DNA of 64,000 nucleotides from Eremomyces bilateralis CBS 781.70 (GCF_010015585.1 NW_022985072.1:1431429-1495428); one strand, 5' to 3'; numbered from the stretch's first letter, positions 12,525 through 24,388 are shown. Notes: generated by a model from the letters alone, not told the origin. Numbers and translations: made by a program.

Positions 12525-13733
12525 TCATTCCTCCGGGCCAGCAATTAGAATCTTGATCCCCTTAGCCGCATTTACGTCCTTGAAAGCATCCTCTGCTTCC
12601 TTGAACGAGACCTTCTTCGAGATCAGTGGCTTCACATCCAGTCGATCCGAGGCGACCAGCTGTATAGCCAACCGATAATCATCTTCCGCATACCGGAACG
12701 ACCCCTTAATATTCAGCTCCTTCACGCACATTGTTGTGATCGGGAATGTGATCTCCGGCTTCCCCATCCCTGCCTGGCAAAACGACCCACCCGGCCGCAA
12801 CGCATGCATCGCCATTTGAATGCAGTACTCCGCCCCCGACGCATCAATCGCCTTATCCACTCCGGCACCAAAGTCGCCCTCCTCCACTAACCGCCTCCCC
12901 GCCTCCTCCGCGCTCTCCCCCCTCTTCGACATAAACCCCTCCGTCGCCGCATACTTCTTCGCGAACTCCAACCGCTCCTCATTGATATCCACGCTCACCA
13001 CCCTTGTAGCCCCGAACGCCTTCGCCACCGCGCAGCACAGCAACCCCACCGGCCCCGCCCCGAACACCACCATCGTGCTCCCCGGCCGCACGTCCACCTG
13101 CTTGCACACGTGCACCGCCACCGCCGCCGGCTCGATCAGCGCACCCTCCTCCAACGACACGGTCTCCGGCAACTTATAGCAGAAATCCTGCGGCAGGACA
13201 TAGTACTTCGCTAGCGTGCCGTCGTACGGCGGGGTGGCCGCGAACCGCATGTCGGGGCACAGGTTGTAGCGGCCCTCCTTGCATCGCACACAGCTGCGAC
13301 AGGCGATGCCGGGCTCGAGGGCGCAGCGGTCGCCGGGCTTCACGGAGGTGACGCCGTCGCCGACGCGGACGACAACGCCGGCGGATTCATGGCCGAGGAC
13401 GATGGGGGCTTTGACGATGAAGGAGCCGATGGCGCCATGGGTCCAGTAGTGGACGTCGGAGCCGCAGATACCGGTTTGCTTGACGGCGATGAGGACGTCG
13501 GTGGGGGATTTGAGGTCGGGGACCGGGCGGGACTCGTAGGCGAAGTTGCCGATGGATTTGAGAACGAAGGAGGGGTTCTGGGAGTTTGTCAGAATTGCGT
13601 TCAGGCATAGATGAGAGGTAGGAAAGGCATCTTGTTAGGAGAGAATAGAAAGCTCCAGATGGCGGGGTATAAAATGACAAGGCGGGACGCAGATTTCACC
13701 AGAATTGAGAGTTTCACATACATCGTTTGCCAT
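12525..13733 (-). CDS. xdhA: Xylitol dehydrogenase (zinc MDR family)
   Basis: Exons 13733-13722 (four codons) and 13577-12525 encode 354 residues. The 144-nt intron at 13578-13721 has GTATGT, a CTGAC branch site and CCAG. Catalytic zinc ligands are visible: Cys 42 in GICGSDVHYW and His 67/Glu 68 in GHES. The structural zinc lobe has CRSC..C..NLC, and the NAD-binding loop is VVFGAGPVGLLC. The sequence FAATPPYDGTLAKYY is typical of fungal xylitol and sorbitol dehydrogenases. The enzyme oxidises xylitol to D-xylulose with NAD+ in pentose catabolism; sorbitol is a common secondary substrate, so an SDH role cannot be excluded. Usual family length is about 350-360 residues. The tiny first exon is supported by frame, splice sites and the NPSFVL start of exon 2 seen across the family. 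Confidence 0.9.
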
Positions 13734-14208
13734 GTTGTTAGTTATGAGGAACAGATTCGGGTCTCTAAGCAGGTTGATGAGATATAGACAGAGACAGAAG
13801 AAGCGAGTGTCGTGAACATCGCTTCTCTCTAATGTGTGCCCTCATGAAGAAATGGCTTATTATAATATGACGAACCCTTCAAGCATGGATCATGGTCTAA
13901 AGGCCTTGATGCTGGAAATATTGCATCTGCTGGTCCGCATTTGGGAATTTGAGTGGAACGGAAATGGCATTTAGCCTTTTATGATTTGATGATTTTATCC
14001 GACTCAATCGGAAGTTCCCCTGGACCAATCCGGATATTAGTACGGTATCTCCATGTTCAAAGTAGTAACGACATGCATACACGATGGAATTTGCCGACGA
14101 TTTAGTATCTTCGAGAGTTTAAGAATTCTATTGCGTATCTACTCTCTAATGAATCTATCGTTCTATGTCGTTTAACGGATATCCATTACATGTCCATCAT
14201 AGCAATAA
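13734..14208. other. Promoter-side intergenic stretch of xylitol dehydrogenase
   Basis: No gene or clear regulatory motif recognised. The right part is the 3' flank of the methyltransferase gene. Confidence 0.45.
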
Positions 14209-15385
14209 TCACGCCCAAGTCCAAACCGACCACCAACAACGCACCTCCTCAACTTCAAAGTCATCCCCCCAATCATCCCGACCAACATCTTTCCCTTCGT
14301 CGACAACCTTCAGACCGACCCGCTCAAAGCAATCCCGAAAATTCGTAATCTCCTTCTGATATGCCACCCGCATCGGCAACTCGACTACGACCCGAGCTTC
14401 GGGCTTTCGCGACAGCCACGCGGTGACCGTATTGGCAAGCAGCATGCCGTGCTCCGTCGAATACACCGAGTCCGTGGCGACGATTGTGTCGAACAGGTCG
14501 ACGGACTTTTGGACCGGAACCCGCCCTTCGTGGTAGTCGAAAACTTTGGTCGGATCCGTCCAGTCGAGGACGGCCACGGTTGCCTCGCCGCCTCGGCTTT
14601 CGATTAGGTCTTTGTTCAGTCCGGAATTGCGCTGGAGGTTGGGCACGATGTTAGGTAGGTCAGTGAGGAGGACCTCACGCCCGAGGATGGCGCTGGCCGC
14701 AAACCCGACGAGGCCCGTCCCGGCACCCAGTTCAAGGATCGGTCCGCTAGAAAGGGTGAATGGTGATTCCGACTTCTGGAAATGCCAGTAGAATATTCTG
14801 CGCGCCAGGACGAACGCGGACGCCCACGTTTTCCAGCCGAGATTATCGGCAGTGAGGGTAGGTTCGTGGATGATCATGTCCAGATTCTGCTGAGGAATCT
14901 CATGATTGAGCGGCTGGATGCGGAAGGTTCTCGTCATTGCGACCATCGCAGTCCTTCCAGAGCGTTCAGATAGTCGAAGACTTGCTCGCTCCCAGACGCG
15001 TTCTTGTTCGGACTCATCCCTGATCCACGCTAAGGGGCTGGAAATGATGGAAGTCAGATACTGGGTCACCCCTTCGGACCGGACTCTTGGTCTCTGGCTC
15101 TTCTTCCCAGGAGGATTTTCCGATTCTTCGTCCCATGATGGCAGCTCGACACATAGGAGTTCCAGTGCATCCAGTAGATCTACCGCCGATGGCTTTGTAT
15201 AAAGCTGCGGCAGATCAAACACTAATAACCGGGTTAGCAACAAATCACGATGAGCAGAGAAATCGAGCTAGATCACAAAAATGGAAAATTTTGTGGATTT
15301 CCTGGATTTCCTGGATTTGCCACTTACCATGAATGGTCAGCTCGTCCTCGTCGCACTGCGACTGTGATAATTGCACTCCAACCAT
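14209..15385 (-). CDS. Family-16 (seven-beta-strand) protein-lysine methyltransferase-like
   Basis: Exons 15385-15328 and 15221-14209 encode 356 residues; a 106-nt intron (GTAAGT...TTATTAG) separates them. The S-adenosylmethionine site is ILELGAGTGLVG, preceded by the LGWKTWASAFVLARR block typical of methyltransferase family 16 (EEF2KMT, METTL-type and fungal Rrg1-like proteins). Further downstream IVATDSVYS fits the DxxY/S motif at the end of strand 4. An in-frame stop lies just before the chosen ATG. Family members methylate lysines on translation factors or chaperones; I cannot tell the substrate. The intron contains three copies of a 9-bp TGGATTTCC unit (15294-15319), apparently neutral. 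Gene call is firm, target assignment weak. Confidence 0.83.
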
Positions 15386-15588
15386 CGTATATCAAATATC
15401 GCTATCTTGGACAGTATATCACCAATGATTGCGAGCAACATCAAGGTTGAAATATTAAACAGGGGCGAATATTCGGAGGGCGTCAAGCTAACAATTTTTG
15501 TCCGGAAATTTAGCTCGCTTCCTAAAAGGGTATAGCCGAGGCGAGGCTGGTGCATCCAGACCGCGAGATAATAAGGGTCATTTTAGGG

Positions 15589-16406
15589 TCATTTTCTGGT
15601 AAGCGTGGTTTTGAAACCATTGTAGGCCTGGTTCATATCGAACGAGAACTCTCGGGCTTGATCCTCCGTGAGCTTTTCCGCCGCTCGCATCTGGTTGAGC
15701 GTGATAAGCCATTCTACGATCTTGCCCTTGTTGTCGAAATCTTTGTCGGAGACTTCATTGACCGCCTGAATGATGTCGACTAAGAGGGGATGAAGTAGGT
15801 CTTTCTCGACCATGCCGACTTTGATGGCATCGAGCAACGTGATGAAGTTCTCGGTGGCTGCAACAACCAAGGTCGCATTGGCTTCGCTACCTTGGGTCGC
15901 TGGTCGAGCGGATGGATGCTCGACTGTGGCTGGAAGGCCTACTCGCAACCGTTCAGTTGCTCGCGGGCATTCGATCTGGTACCTTTTAGCAATAGATTCG
16001 GAATGGATAGTCTGCTTGACTGACATCCCATGCACCCTTGAACGTTTCAAGATCCACGAACGCTTTGGATACCGTCTCATCGGACAAGTTGGACTTATAC
16101 TGCTTGAGTAGACGGTTACACGTCTCCGTGTACTCAGCATCAGTCACTGAGTCTTTTAGATAGGCTCTCTCCAAGGCATCTAGAGTGACGATGATGCTAT
16201 ACACCTCCGCGAGAGACTCGTATAGGTCTCGTTCCGCACTTGTGGTGGACAACTTGACTTCCTGTAACGACATATTAGCCACTCCAGTAAATCCAAACCA
16301 ATTTCTTAAGCCTCTATACCTCATCCAGGTTTATTGTAGCTGATAGATTGGATGTTGGAGTGTATGAGTATGGCGTCGGGGCGTAGGCCAACTGTCTCCT
16401 TGACAT
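15589..16406 (-). CDS. VPS28: ESCRT-I subunit Vps28
   Basis: Exons 16406-16320, 16261-16025 and 15975-15589 encode 236 residues, the usual Vps28 length; the introns are 58 and 49 nt, the second with a GTCAGT donor. The N-terminus (LAYAPTPYSYTPTSNL, then INLDEEVKL), the central ECPRATERLRVG block joined across intron 2, and the C-terminal helical bundle ending in MNQAYNGFKTTL are all characteristic. Vps28 is part of ESCRT-I, which sorts ubiquitinated cargo into multivesicular endosomes; in filamentous fungi it also takes part in ambient-pH (Pal/Rim) signalling. The gene is divergent from NOC2 with 344 bp between the start codons. Confidence 0.95.
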
Positions 16407-16750
16407 GATGGCGGTTTCTATGTGATGGCGGACTTCCCATCAACAGCATCCGATAAGGTCGAGATTGTCCAGTATTTCGCAGGATTCAATTTATTGGATA
16501 TTACCCGTATCTTCACCAGTTTCATTAAACGAAGTAGAAGATTGAAACATGATAGTAGACGACTCCAATGGATGAATACGTCAGGGTCAGAGGTGCGGAG
16601 AAGTGGCCCGGCGACAACATCCCTGTCCAAAATTTTCGACGAAGAATTTCGCTTTCCCAACTCTTCACCACTGTACATCCGATCCCTATGAAACCTTCAT
16701 TCACGACCACTCCCTAAATTCTACACCCGGAGTCCATCCGACACGTCAAG
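16407..16750. promoter_or_regulatory. Shared divergent promoter region of VPS28 and NOC2
   Basis: These 344 bp separate two start codons pointing away from each other. An AAAATTTT core at 16629-16636 resembles the RRPE element of ribosome-biogenesis genes, but a single short AT-rich match is weak evidence. Confidence 0.4.
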
Positions 16751-18994
16751 ATGGTTCAGGGCAAATCGACCAAGAAGTTCGAGAAGAAACATCTGAAGGA
16801 TGTCCTCAAGAACCGCAAAAGCTTCGCGAAAATCAAGCAACGCCATCAGCTCTCCGACAAGAAAAAGGCCAAGCGGGCAAAGGATGCCGCGAATGGCGAG
16901 GATGACGAGGCCAAGCAGCACGATGCCGCCGCGAATCAGGCTTTTGAGAACATGACCGTGGACGAGTTCTTCCAGGGCGGGTTCGAGATCCCCGAGGCGC
17001 CGAAGAAGAAGAAGGGTTCAAAAGACAAGTCGCCGCTTGGGAAACGGAAGCGAGACCAACCAGTCGAAGATGAGGAAGCGGACGAATCATCGGAGGAATT
17101 CTCCGACGACATGGGATCTTTGCAGGATGAGCCGGTCCAAGACGAGAGCGCATCGGAAGATGGGTCCGCGCCCGATGAGGACATGGACGACCACCAAGAT
17201 CAGCTGGAGGCGCTGAAGACCAAGGATCCGGAGTTCTACAAATTCTTGCAGGAGAATGACACCGAATTGCTAGATTTTGAGAAGAGCCAACTCGGCGAGG
17301 ACGAGGACGACGATATGGTTGACGAAAGCGCCGCTGCCGCTGCCGGGGCGGAGGAAGAGGGGGAGACCACCGGACAAGAAGAGCTGACACAAGCGACTTT
17401 GGACAAGTGGAAAACAGCCTTGAAAGAGAAGAAGTCGCTGCGCGCGGTGCGAGAGATCACCGTCGCGTTCCGAGCGGCAGCACATCTGAACGAGGAGAAC
17501 GGGAAGGTCTACCGATACTCGATCACGAACTCGGATATATATCACGACCTCCTGGTCACGGCATTGAAGGAGATCCCCCCGGTCCTCGAGCACCACATCC
17601 CCGTCACCGAAGCGAAGAACGGCAAAACCCGCGTCGACATGAACTCGAAGCACTTCCGATCGCTGACCGCGGTGCTGAAGTCGCACATGATGGCGATGCA
17701 GCACCTGATGCAGAACCTCTCGGACGCCGCGACGTTACGCCTGACCGTGTCTTCCGCCGTCCCGCTGCTGCCGTACATCCTGACATTCAAGAAGGTCGTC
17801 CGCGAGATCGTCCGCACGATCGTGGACATCTGGGCCGATGCGTCCAACGCCCAGGCGACGCGGATCGCCGCATACCTCGTCCTCCGCCGGTTGACTGTCA
17901 TCGGCGACCCGGGCACGCGGGACGACGTGCTCAAAACGGTGTACCAAGGCCTGGTGAAGGGCAGCCGCAACACGACAGTGCATACGCTCCCGGGCATCAA
18001 CCTCATGAAGAACTCGGCGTCCGAGCTCTGGGGCATGGACGCCAGCGTCGGGTACACGACGGGCTTCACTTTCATCCGTCAGCTCGCGATCCACCTGCGC
18101 AATAGCATCAAGCAGAACGCCAACGACTCCTACAAAGCCATCTACAACTGGCAATACGTGCACTCCCTCGACTTCTGGTCGCGCGTCGTCGCCGCCCACT
18201 GCAACCCCCTCGCCCCTACCTCCGACGCCACCGACGCCCCTCTCCGCCCCCTTATCTACCCCACCGTCCAACTCACCCTCGGCGCCCTTCGCCTCATCCC
18301 CTCCCCACAATACTATCCCCTCCGCTTCCATCTCCTCCGCTCCCTCCTCCGCATCGCCGCATCCACCAACACCTACATCCCCCTCGCCCCCGCCCTCTAC
18401 GAGGTCCTCAACTCCCCCGAACTCCGCAAGCCCGCCAAGGCCAGCACCCTCAAGCCCCTCGACTTCGACGTCGCCATCCGCGCCCCGAAGACCTACCTCC
18501 GCACCCGCACCTACCAGGACGGCGTCGGTGAGCAGGTTGCCGAGCTCCTCGCCGAGTCGTTCGCGCCGTGGTGCACGAGTGTCGCGTTCCCGGAGCTTGT
18601 CCTCCCTGTCACGGTGACCGTCAAGCGCTGGCTGAAAGACGTCGGCAAGGGCAGTTCGGGGAACAAGAACGGCAAGGTCAACAGCCTGGTCAGCATCGTG
18701 GTGCAGAAGCTGGAGGCGAACGCGCGGTGGATCGAGACGCGGCGGGCGAAGGTGGAGTTCGCGCCGAATGATCGGGCCGGGGTGGAGGGATTTTTGAAGG
18801 GGATAGAGTGGGAGGGGACACCGTTGGGGGCGTATGTGGCGGGTCAGAGGAAGGGGAAGGAGGAGAGGCGGAAGGTGGTGGAGAAGGGGAGGAAGGAGGA
18901 GGAGGGGAGGAGGAGGAGGGAGAAGGAGGTGGAGAGGAGGGAGAAGATGGTAGAGGCGGAGGGGTTTGGGGAGAGTGAGGAGGAGGACGAATAG
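16751..18994 (+). CDS. NOC2: Nucleolar complex protein 2 (ribosome biogenesis)
   Basis: A single exon of 747 residues. The start GKSTKKFEKKHLKDVLKNRK and the following lysine-rich and acidic tracts (about residues 1-215) are typical of Noc2. The conserved helical Noc2 domain covers roughly residues 230-690, with the recognisable ASELWGMDASVGYTTGFTFI and NWQYVHSLDFWSRVV segments. A basic/acidic tail closes the protein. Noc2 pairs with Noc1 in the nucleolus and with Noc3 in the nucleoplasm to move pre-60S particles outward. The second half uses C-ending codons heavily, which opens long meaningless frames on both strands. Length fits the family. Confidence 0.95.
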   Translation: MVQGKSTKKFEKKHLKDVLKNRKSFAKIKQRHQLSDKKKAKRAKDAANGEDDEAKQHDAAANQAFENMTVDEFFQGGFEIPEAPKKKKGSKDKSPLGKRKRDQPVEDEEADESSEEFSDDMGSLQDEPVQDESASEDGSAPDEDMDDHQDQLEALKTKDPEFYKFLQENDTELLDFEKSQLGEDEDDDMVDESAAAAAGAEEEGETTGQEELTQATLDKWKTALKEKKSLRAVREITVAFRAAAHLNEENGKVYRYSITNSDIYHDLLVTALKEIPPVLEHHIPVTEAKNGKTRVDMNSKHFRSLTAVLKSHMMAMQHLMQNLSDAATLRLTVSSAVPLLPYILTFKKVVREIVRTIVDIWADASNAQATRIAAYLVLRRLTVIGDPGTRDDVLKTVYQGLVKGSRNTTVHTLPGINLMKNSASELWGMDASVGYTTGFTFIRQLAIHLRNSIKQNANDSYKAIYNWQYVHSLDFWSRVVAAHCNPLAPTSDATDAPLRPLIYPTVQLTLGALRLIPSPQYYPLRFHLLRSLLRIAASTNTYIPLAPALYEVLNSPELRKPAKASTLKPLDFDVAIRAPKTYLRTRTYQDGVGEQVAELLAESFAPWCTSVAFPELVLPVTVTVKRWLKDVGKGSSGNKNGKVNSLVSIVVQKLEANARWIETRRAKVEFAPNDRAGVEGFLKGIEWEGTPLGAYVAGQRKGKEERRKVVEKGRKEEEGRRRREKEVERREKMVEAEGFGESEEEDE

Positions 18995-19310
18995 GCGTTG
19001 TAATTGTATATATCAAATACGGTGGGAGTGTTCGACGCTCAGCATCGAAAAGCGAGCGTGTAGACGACGTTGGAGAATATTGGCTTCAATTCATGTCTTT
19101 TCCGTGTCTCATCCCATCTATCCGGACTCCACCTATGCAATGCTAATAATACAATCCACCGTGAACGTCCAGTGTTCGTTAAGTTCATACGCATCTTCCT
19201 CATCATAAACCCAACTTTTCTCCTTCCATCCCCTCATCGCCTCACCACCAAGCATCCCAAATCCCTCCATCCCAATATCCTGTCTCCACAAGATCTTTCC
19301 CAAGACCATC
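18995..19310. other. Convergent 3' intergenic region
   Basis: NOC2 and the GH76 gene end towards each other. Nothing else is seen. Confidence 0.45.
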
Positions 19311-20843
19311 TCATCGACCCAACCCCCCCGACATCTCCGCCGCCGTCGCCGCCCCCACAATCGCCCCCACAATCCGACTAATCGGCACCAACGCCCCCGG
19401 CCTCACGTTCTCCTCCACTGTCGCCGGCCCCGTCACGCTCGATGACGACCCCGCACTGCTCGCCGACCCCGGATTCGCCCTCCCCGGCTCCTCGGCCGGC
19501 GGGCCCGGAACCTCGCTGGGACCCGGAAGCCTGACCGCAGGATCGGTCACGTTCCCCGCCTTCCTCGGTGCCCCTCCATTCGCGACTAGCAGCGCCTGCA
19601 CGGCCTCCAGGGCGCTCATCTGTTCGCCGAGGCCCTCCATGCCGTCCCAATCGCCGGTATCCCAACGATGTCCGCAGGTGACACCATCGTCGCCGCCGGA
19701 GCAGGAAGTCGCGGCGGCGCGGGCGTTGGTTTCGATGAGGGGGCGGATCTGCGCGGCGAGGTCGGGGAAGAGGAGGGAGGCTTTGGCGAGCCAGCGGAAC
19801 ATATAGGCCTTGAAGGAGCGCATGTCGGTGTTGCACGTGTCGTAGGGCTCGCAGGCGGCCTCGTACATGATGTCGGTGGCGTTGGGGGCGGGGGTGAAGA
19901 AGGTGGAAGTGGCGGAGACGAGGAGGCCGCGGGTGCGGTCGGACCAGGTTTGGGTGTCGGGGGAGGTGGGGTCATGGGCGGCGGAGATGTTGTAGAGGTG
20001 GGCGGCACCGTGGAGGTAGACGGCGACGTTGTAGCTGAATTGCAGGTGGTTCAGATCGCTGCAGTTTTTCTTGTCGTCGGTGCCGTCGAAGACTTGGAAG
20101 GAGGGGGAGATGAGCCCGATTGCTTCGGACCAGTTCCACGCCTTGTTCGCCCACTCGATGTAGGTGGTGTTTCCGGTGTAGCGCGCGAGACGAGCCGCCA
20201 TCTGGAAGTAGGCGCCGTTGCTGATGGCGTTCTTGTAGTTGTATCCGTAGTCATTCTCCGGGTATATCTGCCACTTGAGCCCACCTCCACAGGACCCCAT
20301 GTCCCACCGTGGCGTCTGAGTGTTGATCAATGCCTCCACCAACTGCAACCAGCTGGGTTTTCCGGTCGAAGGTGGAGGGTTGGGGAAACCATTCTCAATG
20401 CAGTTCAAGAGAGCGAGTCCCCAAAATGCTTGATCATCGTTCCCCTCGTCGAATTTATGCTCGGGGACCATATAGTCGTTGTCCGGACCTGTCTGTGCTA
20501 GAAGCGCGGTCGTGGTGGTCTCGACATATTGGGTATCTCCAGTGTATGCCGCATAGTCCACCAGTCCTCCCCATGCTGCACCAGACTGCCACCAATAGTA
20601 GGGAGGGTATTCGAAAAGGCCGACTTTCGCTTGCTCGGCGTCAGGACCACCGTTAGGGTATAGAGAAATCAGTTTGCCCGCTATCGTTGAAGCAGCCTCC
20701 TTGATCGATGCTGAGATGCATGAGTTTGATGGTTTACATTATCAAGAACGACATGCACACAACTCACTTTCATTTTGTATGTCGAGCTCCAACCCCAGGG
20801 TTAGTGACAAGAGGGGCAGAAAAGAAGCAAGAAGACGAAACAT
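19311..20843 (-). CDS. GH76 mannan endo-1,6-alpha-mannosidase-like protein (Dcw1/Dfg5 family)
   Basis: Exons 20843-20768 and 20710-19311 encode 491 residues; the intron is 57 nt (GTGAGT...CTCAG). Residues 1-19 form a signal peptide (MFRLLASFLPLLSLTLG). The GH76 fold is clear: YYWWQSGAAWG near the N-terminus, the catalytic Asp-Asp in EGNDDQAFWGLA, and the NGAYFQMAARLARYTGN and MYEAACEPYDTCNTDM blocks. Dcw1/Dfg5 proteins act at the cell surface, probably transferring GPI-anchored mannoproteins into the wall. The C-terminus is Ser/Gly-rich, then weakly hydrophobic (ISRIVGAIVGAATAAEM), a poor GPI signal that ends in GGLGR; either this is a secreted form or a last splice event is missed. Several N-glycosylation sequons are visible. 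Confidence 0.87.
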
Positions 20844-22264
20844 GGCGGGGCGCTCAAAGAGTCAACAAACGAATGAAGGACGAAACAGCGAGGGTGGTTG
20901 TAATTGTTTGTATCAAGTATAGCGATCTCTGAAGACAAATATCTATCGCCAAAAAGAAGGATTGTATTGTGTGGCAACTCAACACGAAAGGAACGAAGGG
21001 ACCAGCCTGGCAAAAGGGAAAGTGTGTGATGGTGGATTGCCACGAGGCGCCACTGGATTTTCGTACCTCTAACCCGTGAAAAGCGGAGGTGAATGCCAAT
21101 GGACATGTGAACAATGACTCAATCACTCTGCGTCGGATCATTCAATCATAATGGAACAATTGGAACCGCAAACCCACACCCAGCGCAGCATGCCACGATA
21201 TATGAAGTGAAGTCCGAATGTTTGGAAGCGGTGGCAAAGCGACGGTGCATCTCTGCTATTCATAGTTCAGGTCCAGGTGTCTAGCAATCCAGACCATCTC
21301 GGGATCCAGGGCAAGAATACGGGCCCTTCCGAGGCTGCTACAAAGAATCATCATGGCATTTTGTGTATCGGCGGTTGCGAATGGTCGTAGACATGTGGTT
21401 GAGTGGTGGTGAGGTGAGGAAGATGAAGGATGGGGAGGACAAGGATGTTTCGAAACGCTGGTGGTGGAACCAATCGGCGCGAGTCATGCGGAGAGATGCT
21501 TGGTGTTTGATTCACCATTCGTCCTTAACCGCTGCGTGCACACGGAATACTGTCGCGTCCAACTGAATGCCTCTCATCATGATCGTCATACATAATACGA
21601 TACACGCTAAAGCCCTTCTCCCTTCCTCGCGCTGCGGCGTTGTTACTTGCCTCCCATCGAACTCCCATGAGATAGTAAGCCATCAGGATCACTGGTACCG
21701 ACAACCACACATGCGGATCACCATCCCAACCGGTGGTTCGCCAATCCATTCGCCACCCGATCCAGGCACCCTCCGCCTCCCATTGGTACCCACCCGTTTC
21801 ATCACGATGCATGCGCCTCACCGGAGTCGTTTCGAACTGATGGGTGGCGCCGGGCCTGGAATGGCAGTCGGGGATGCGGTCACGCTCGGTACGAGCCAGA
21901 TCATCAAATGTGAATTATGACTTTACTTTATGAGGGCTTACGGCCGGACGGTGGACATTGGTGTCCAATGAAATCCACGCCAGAAGGATTGCGAATAGGA
22001 AATTAGTTATGTACAGGTGAATTGGATGGAAAGAAACAGCCCGCAGCAAATGCCCTAAGTGGGTATCAATACCTGATCAATTTCTGGCCGATGGGCAGTT
22101 CAGCGGCGACCTGGAGAGTTTAAAAAAAGTATCTGGAAATTTAGACATAGGATAAAGTGAGTGGAAACCCGGACTCGGGTCGTCGGGACTTGCGTGGAGC
22201 CATCCAGGACTGAAATGCCGGCCGGCGATAGCGGCCACGACTTCGAAATGGCCGTGATACGAAA
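20844..22264. other. Intergenic region with one weak minus-strand open frame
   Basis: The frame runs on the minus strand from about 21878 to 21525 and includes a Trp-rich hydrophobic stretch (DPHVWLSVPVILMAYYLMG), but no family is recognised. It has no good in-frame ATG at its 5' end (the first is MHRDETGG) and an in-frame TAA just upstream with no acceptor between. It could be a small unrecognised gene or a relic. The rest appears non-coding. Confidence 0.25.
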
Positions 22265-24388
22265 TCAATGGAAGAATGGTCCGATGGATTCTCCGATATC
22301 TTTGACATTGTCGGGGTACACATAAAAGGCGATCGCGATGATGATATACCTATTCGATGTATCAGTTCCCGCACGCGTGGCACTCGATGATACGAAAACT
22401 TACATCGCCAGACACAGGACGCCCTCGAGGTAGTTGCTTTTGCCGTCCTGGATCAGGTAGTTGACCACCAGCACGCTGAGGAAGAAGCAGATGGTTTCGA
22501 AGCCTTGGAAGTGGAGAGTCATGTTCTGGCCGATGGCCCAGCCGAGCAGGACCATGAAGGGTGTGACGAAGAGCGCGATCTGCATGCTACTACCGATGGC
22601 GACGTTGATGGCGAGATCCATCTTGCCTTTGTAGGCCACGATGCATGCGGTGACGTGCTCTGCGGTGACGTTAGAATAGCTTCCATGACGGGAGGGGAGT
22701 CACGTACCAGCGGCATTGCCGACGATGGGGATGAGAATTAGACCGATGAACGTTTTGGAGATGGCGCCGGTGGCGACGATGTCATCGACACTACTTTGGT
22801 TAGTGACATTCATAACAACGGCCTCGAGAGACATACGTAGCAACAAGATAGTCTGCGCAAAGCGCGATGATGAGCGTGACGACAAGGAGGGCAATGGATG
22901 CCGGAATCGGCTTGAGGATCACCTCGGTTTCCTCGCTGTTCTCCTCATCCGTCCGCTCCTCGTCGAAGAGGTACGCATGCGATCGGAGCTGGAAGAAGAG
23001 GTAGAGGATGTAGATGAATAGGAGAACGATAGAGGTGTAGTGGGAGAGGACGAGGATGTTGTTGTCGTTGGATGTACCGCCGTCGACGACGGAGTACAGG
23101 GCCGCCGGGATGATCAATGCGCAGACGGACACGAACATAAGCGAGCTCATGGTGCTTGCGACGGTCTCGTTGAACTGAAAGCGCTCGTTAGGACTGGCTC
23201 ATCAGTGAATCTAACATATGTACTCACTCTCTGCTCGCCTCCGCGGATCCCTGCCGCGAGAAAACAGCATCCGAGAACCAAAAGGATATTCGAGAGGATA
23301 GAACCAAGCATGGAGGCTTGGACGATTCGAATCTCGCCTCTCGCGAGCGCGACAATGCTAACCTATCCACCCATATCCGTTAGCGACCGTTTACTCCATC
23401 CTCAACAAGGATCCCTACAATCAACTCAACCGCATTCCCAAACGTCGCATTCATCAACCCCCCCAATGTCTGCCCAAGTTTCACGCTCAATTCCTCGGTT
23501 GCAAAGCTCAGCAGCGCCGCCAACGGCACAATGGCCAGGAAGTTCAGCACAAAGGTCGGTATGGGTCCCCAGTTCAAAGCGCCCGACAGGATCCCGAGCG
23601 GGACAAAGATGAGCAGCACGTTGACGTAGTTGCTCGAGAGGGTCAGCCACGTCAAGTGCGCCGTCGCCTTCGGGAAGCGGGAGAAGATGCTATGGTCTGC
23701 ATGACCCCAGATACGGGAATCGCCATGGGGAGTGGCGCCGCTGATGGTGCTGTTCGGGATCAAAGGCGCCCGTTCGCCGTTCGTGGGATGAGTCGCTGGC
23801 ATCGATGCGGTGTCGTGATGTGATATGGAGTCTCGTCGATCGCCAGTCGGCTGTCGCGCCAATACTGCACTTTGACGTCGGAGTTTGTCTACGTGATAAG
23901 CGCAAGAGGGGCGCCGGCGGTTAGTGATAGAATCATGAAGTCCCAGGACGCTTGGAAAAGGAATTGACGATAAAGCGGGAATGGATCGACGCTAATCGGC
24001 TCGTATGAGGTCACCGGCAATTGATTCAACGGCAACGTTTAGGATAGAAGGTATTTACGGCAGCACGCAAAGTCAATGTAGAAGCAAAGAACAAAGGGAC
24101 CAGCAGACTCAAATGAATTGAAGGAATGGGAGGAGTGTGTGATTGATATTGTCTTTGTCTGGATAATAATACAAAGGTGGCTGAGGTGTTGCGCGGGTTG
24201 TCGCCGTCTGAGTAAGACCCTGCAAATCTGCAACGATGCGGACATGCGGCGATCAATCCATAGGTGCAACCTAATGCCGTGGCAAGAGCTCGGCGACGTC
24301 ACAGAGGAACGGTGAATTGCGAACGGGACGGAGGATGATCCAAAGGAAATGAAGAATTGAGTTAAAGGGACAGCAGGGACTCACTCAT
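22265..24388 (-). CDS. VCX1: Vacuolar Ca2+/H+ exchanger (CAX family)
   Basis: Seven exons: 24388-24385, 23888-23419, 23362-23228, 23174-22837, 22790-22708, 22659-22404 and 22349-22265, encoding 456 residues. Both CAX cation-binding repeats are present: the c-1 region [20 protein letters not shown] (completed across intron 2) and the c-2 region IVGNAAEHVTA (completed across intron 5). About eleven hydrophobic segments surround them, with an acidic loop [13 protein letters not shown] in the middle. The protein exports cytosolic Ca2+ into the vacuole in exchange for protons. Exon 1 is only four bases (ATGA) followed by a 496-nt intron with a perfect GTGAGT donor and a CTAAC branch site; it fits the frame exactly. 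If that exon is wrong, the first ATG is at 23802 and the protein is 29 residues shorter. Confidence 0.92.

Noticed and set aside
19668-20501. 277-codon plus-strand frame rich in Gly and Val
   Set aside because: Exact antisense of the GH76 exon; composition is that of a GC-rich shadow frame.
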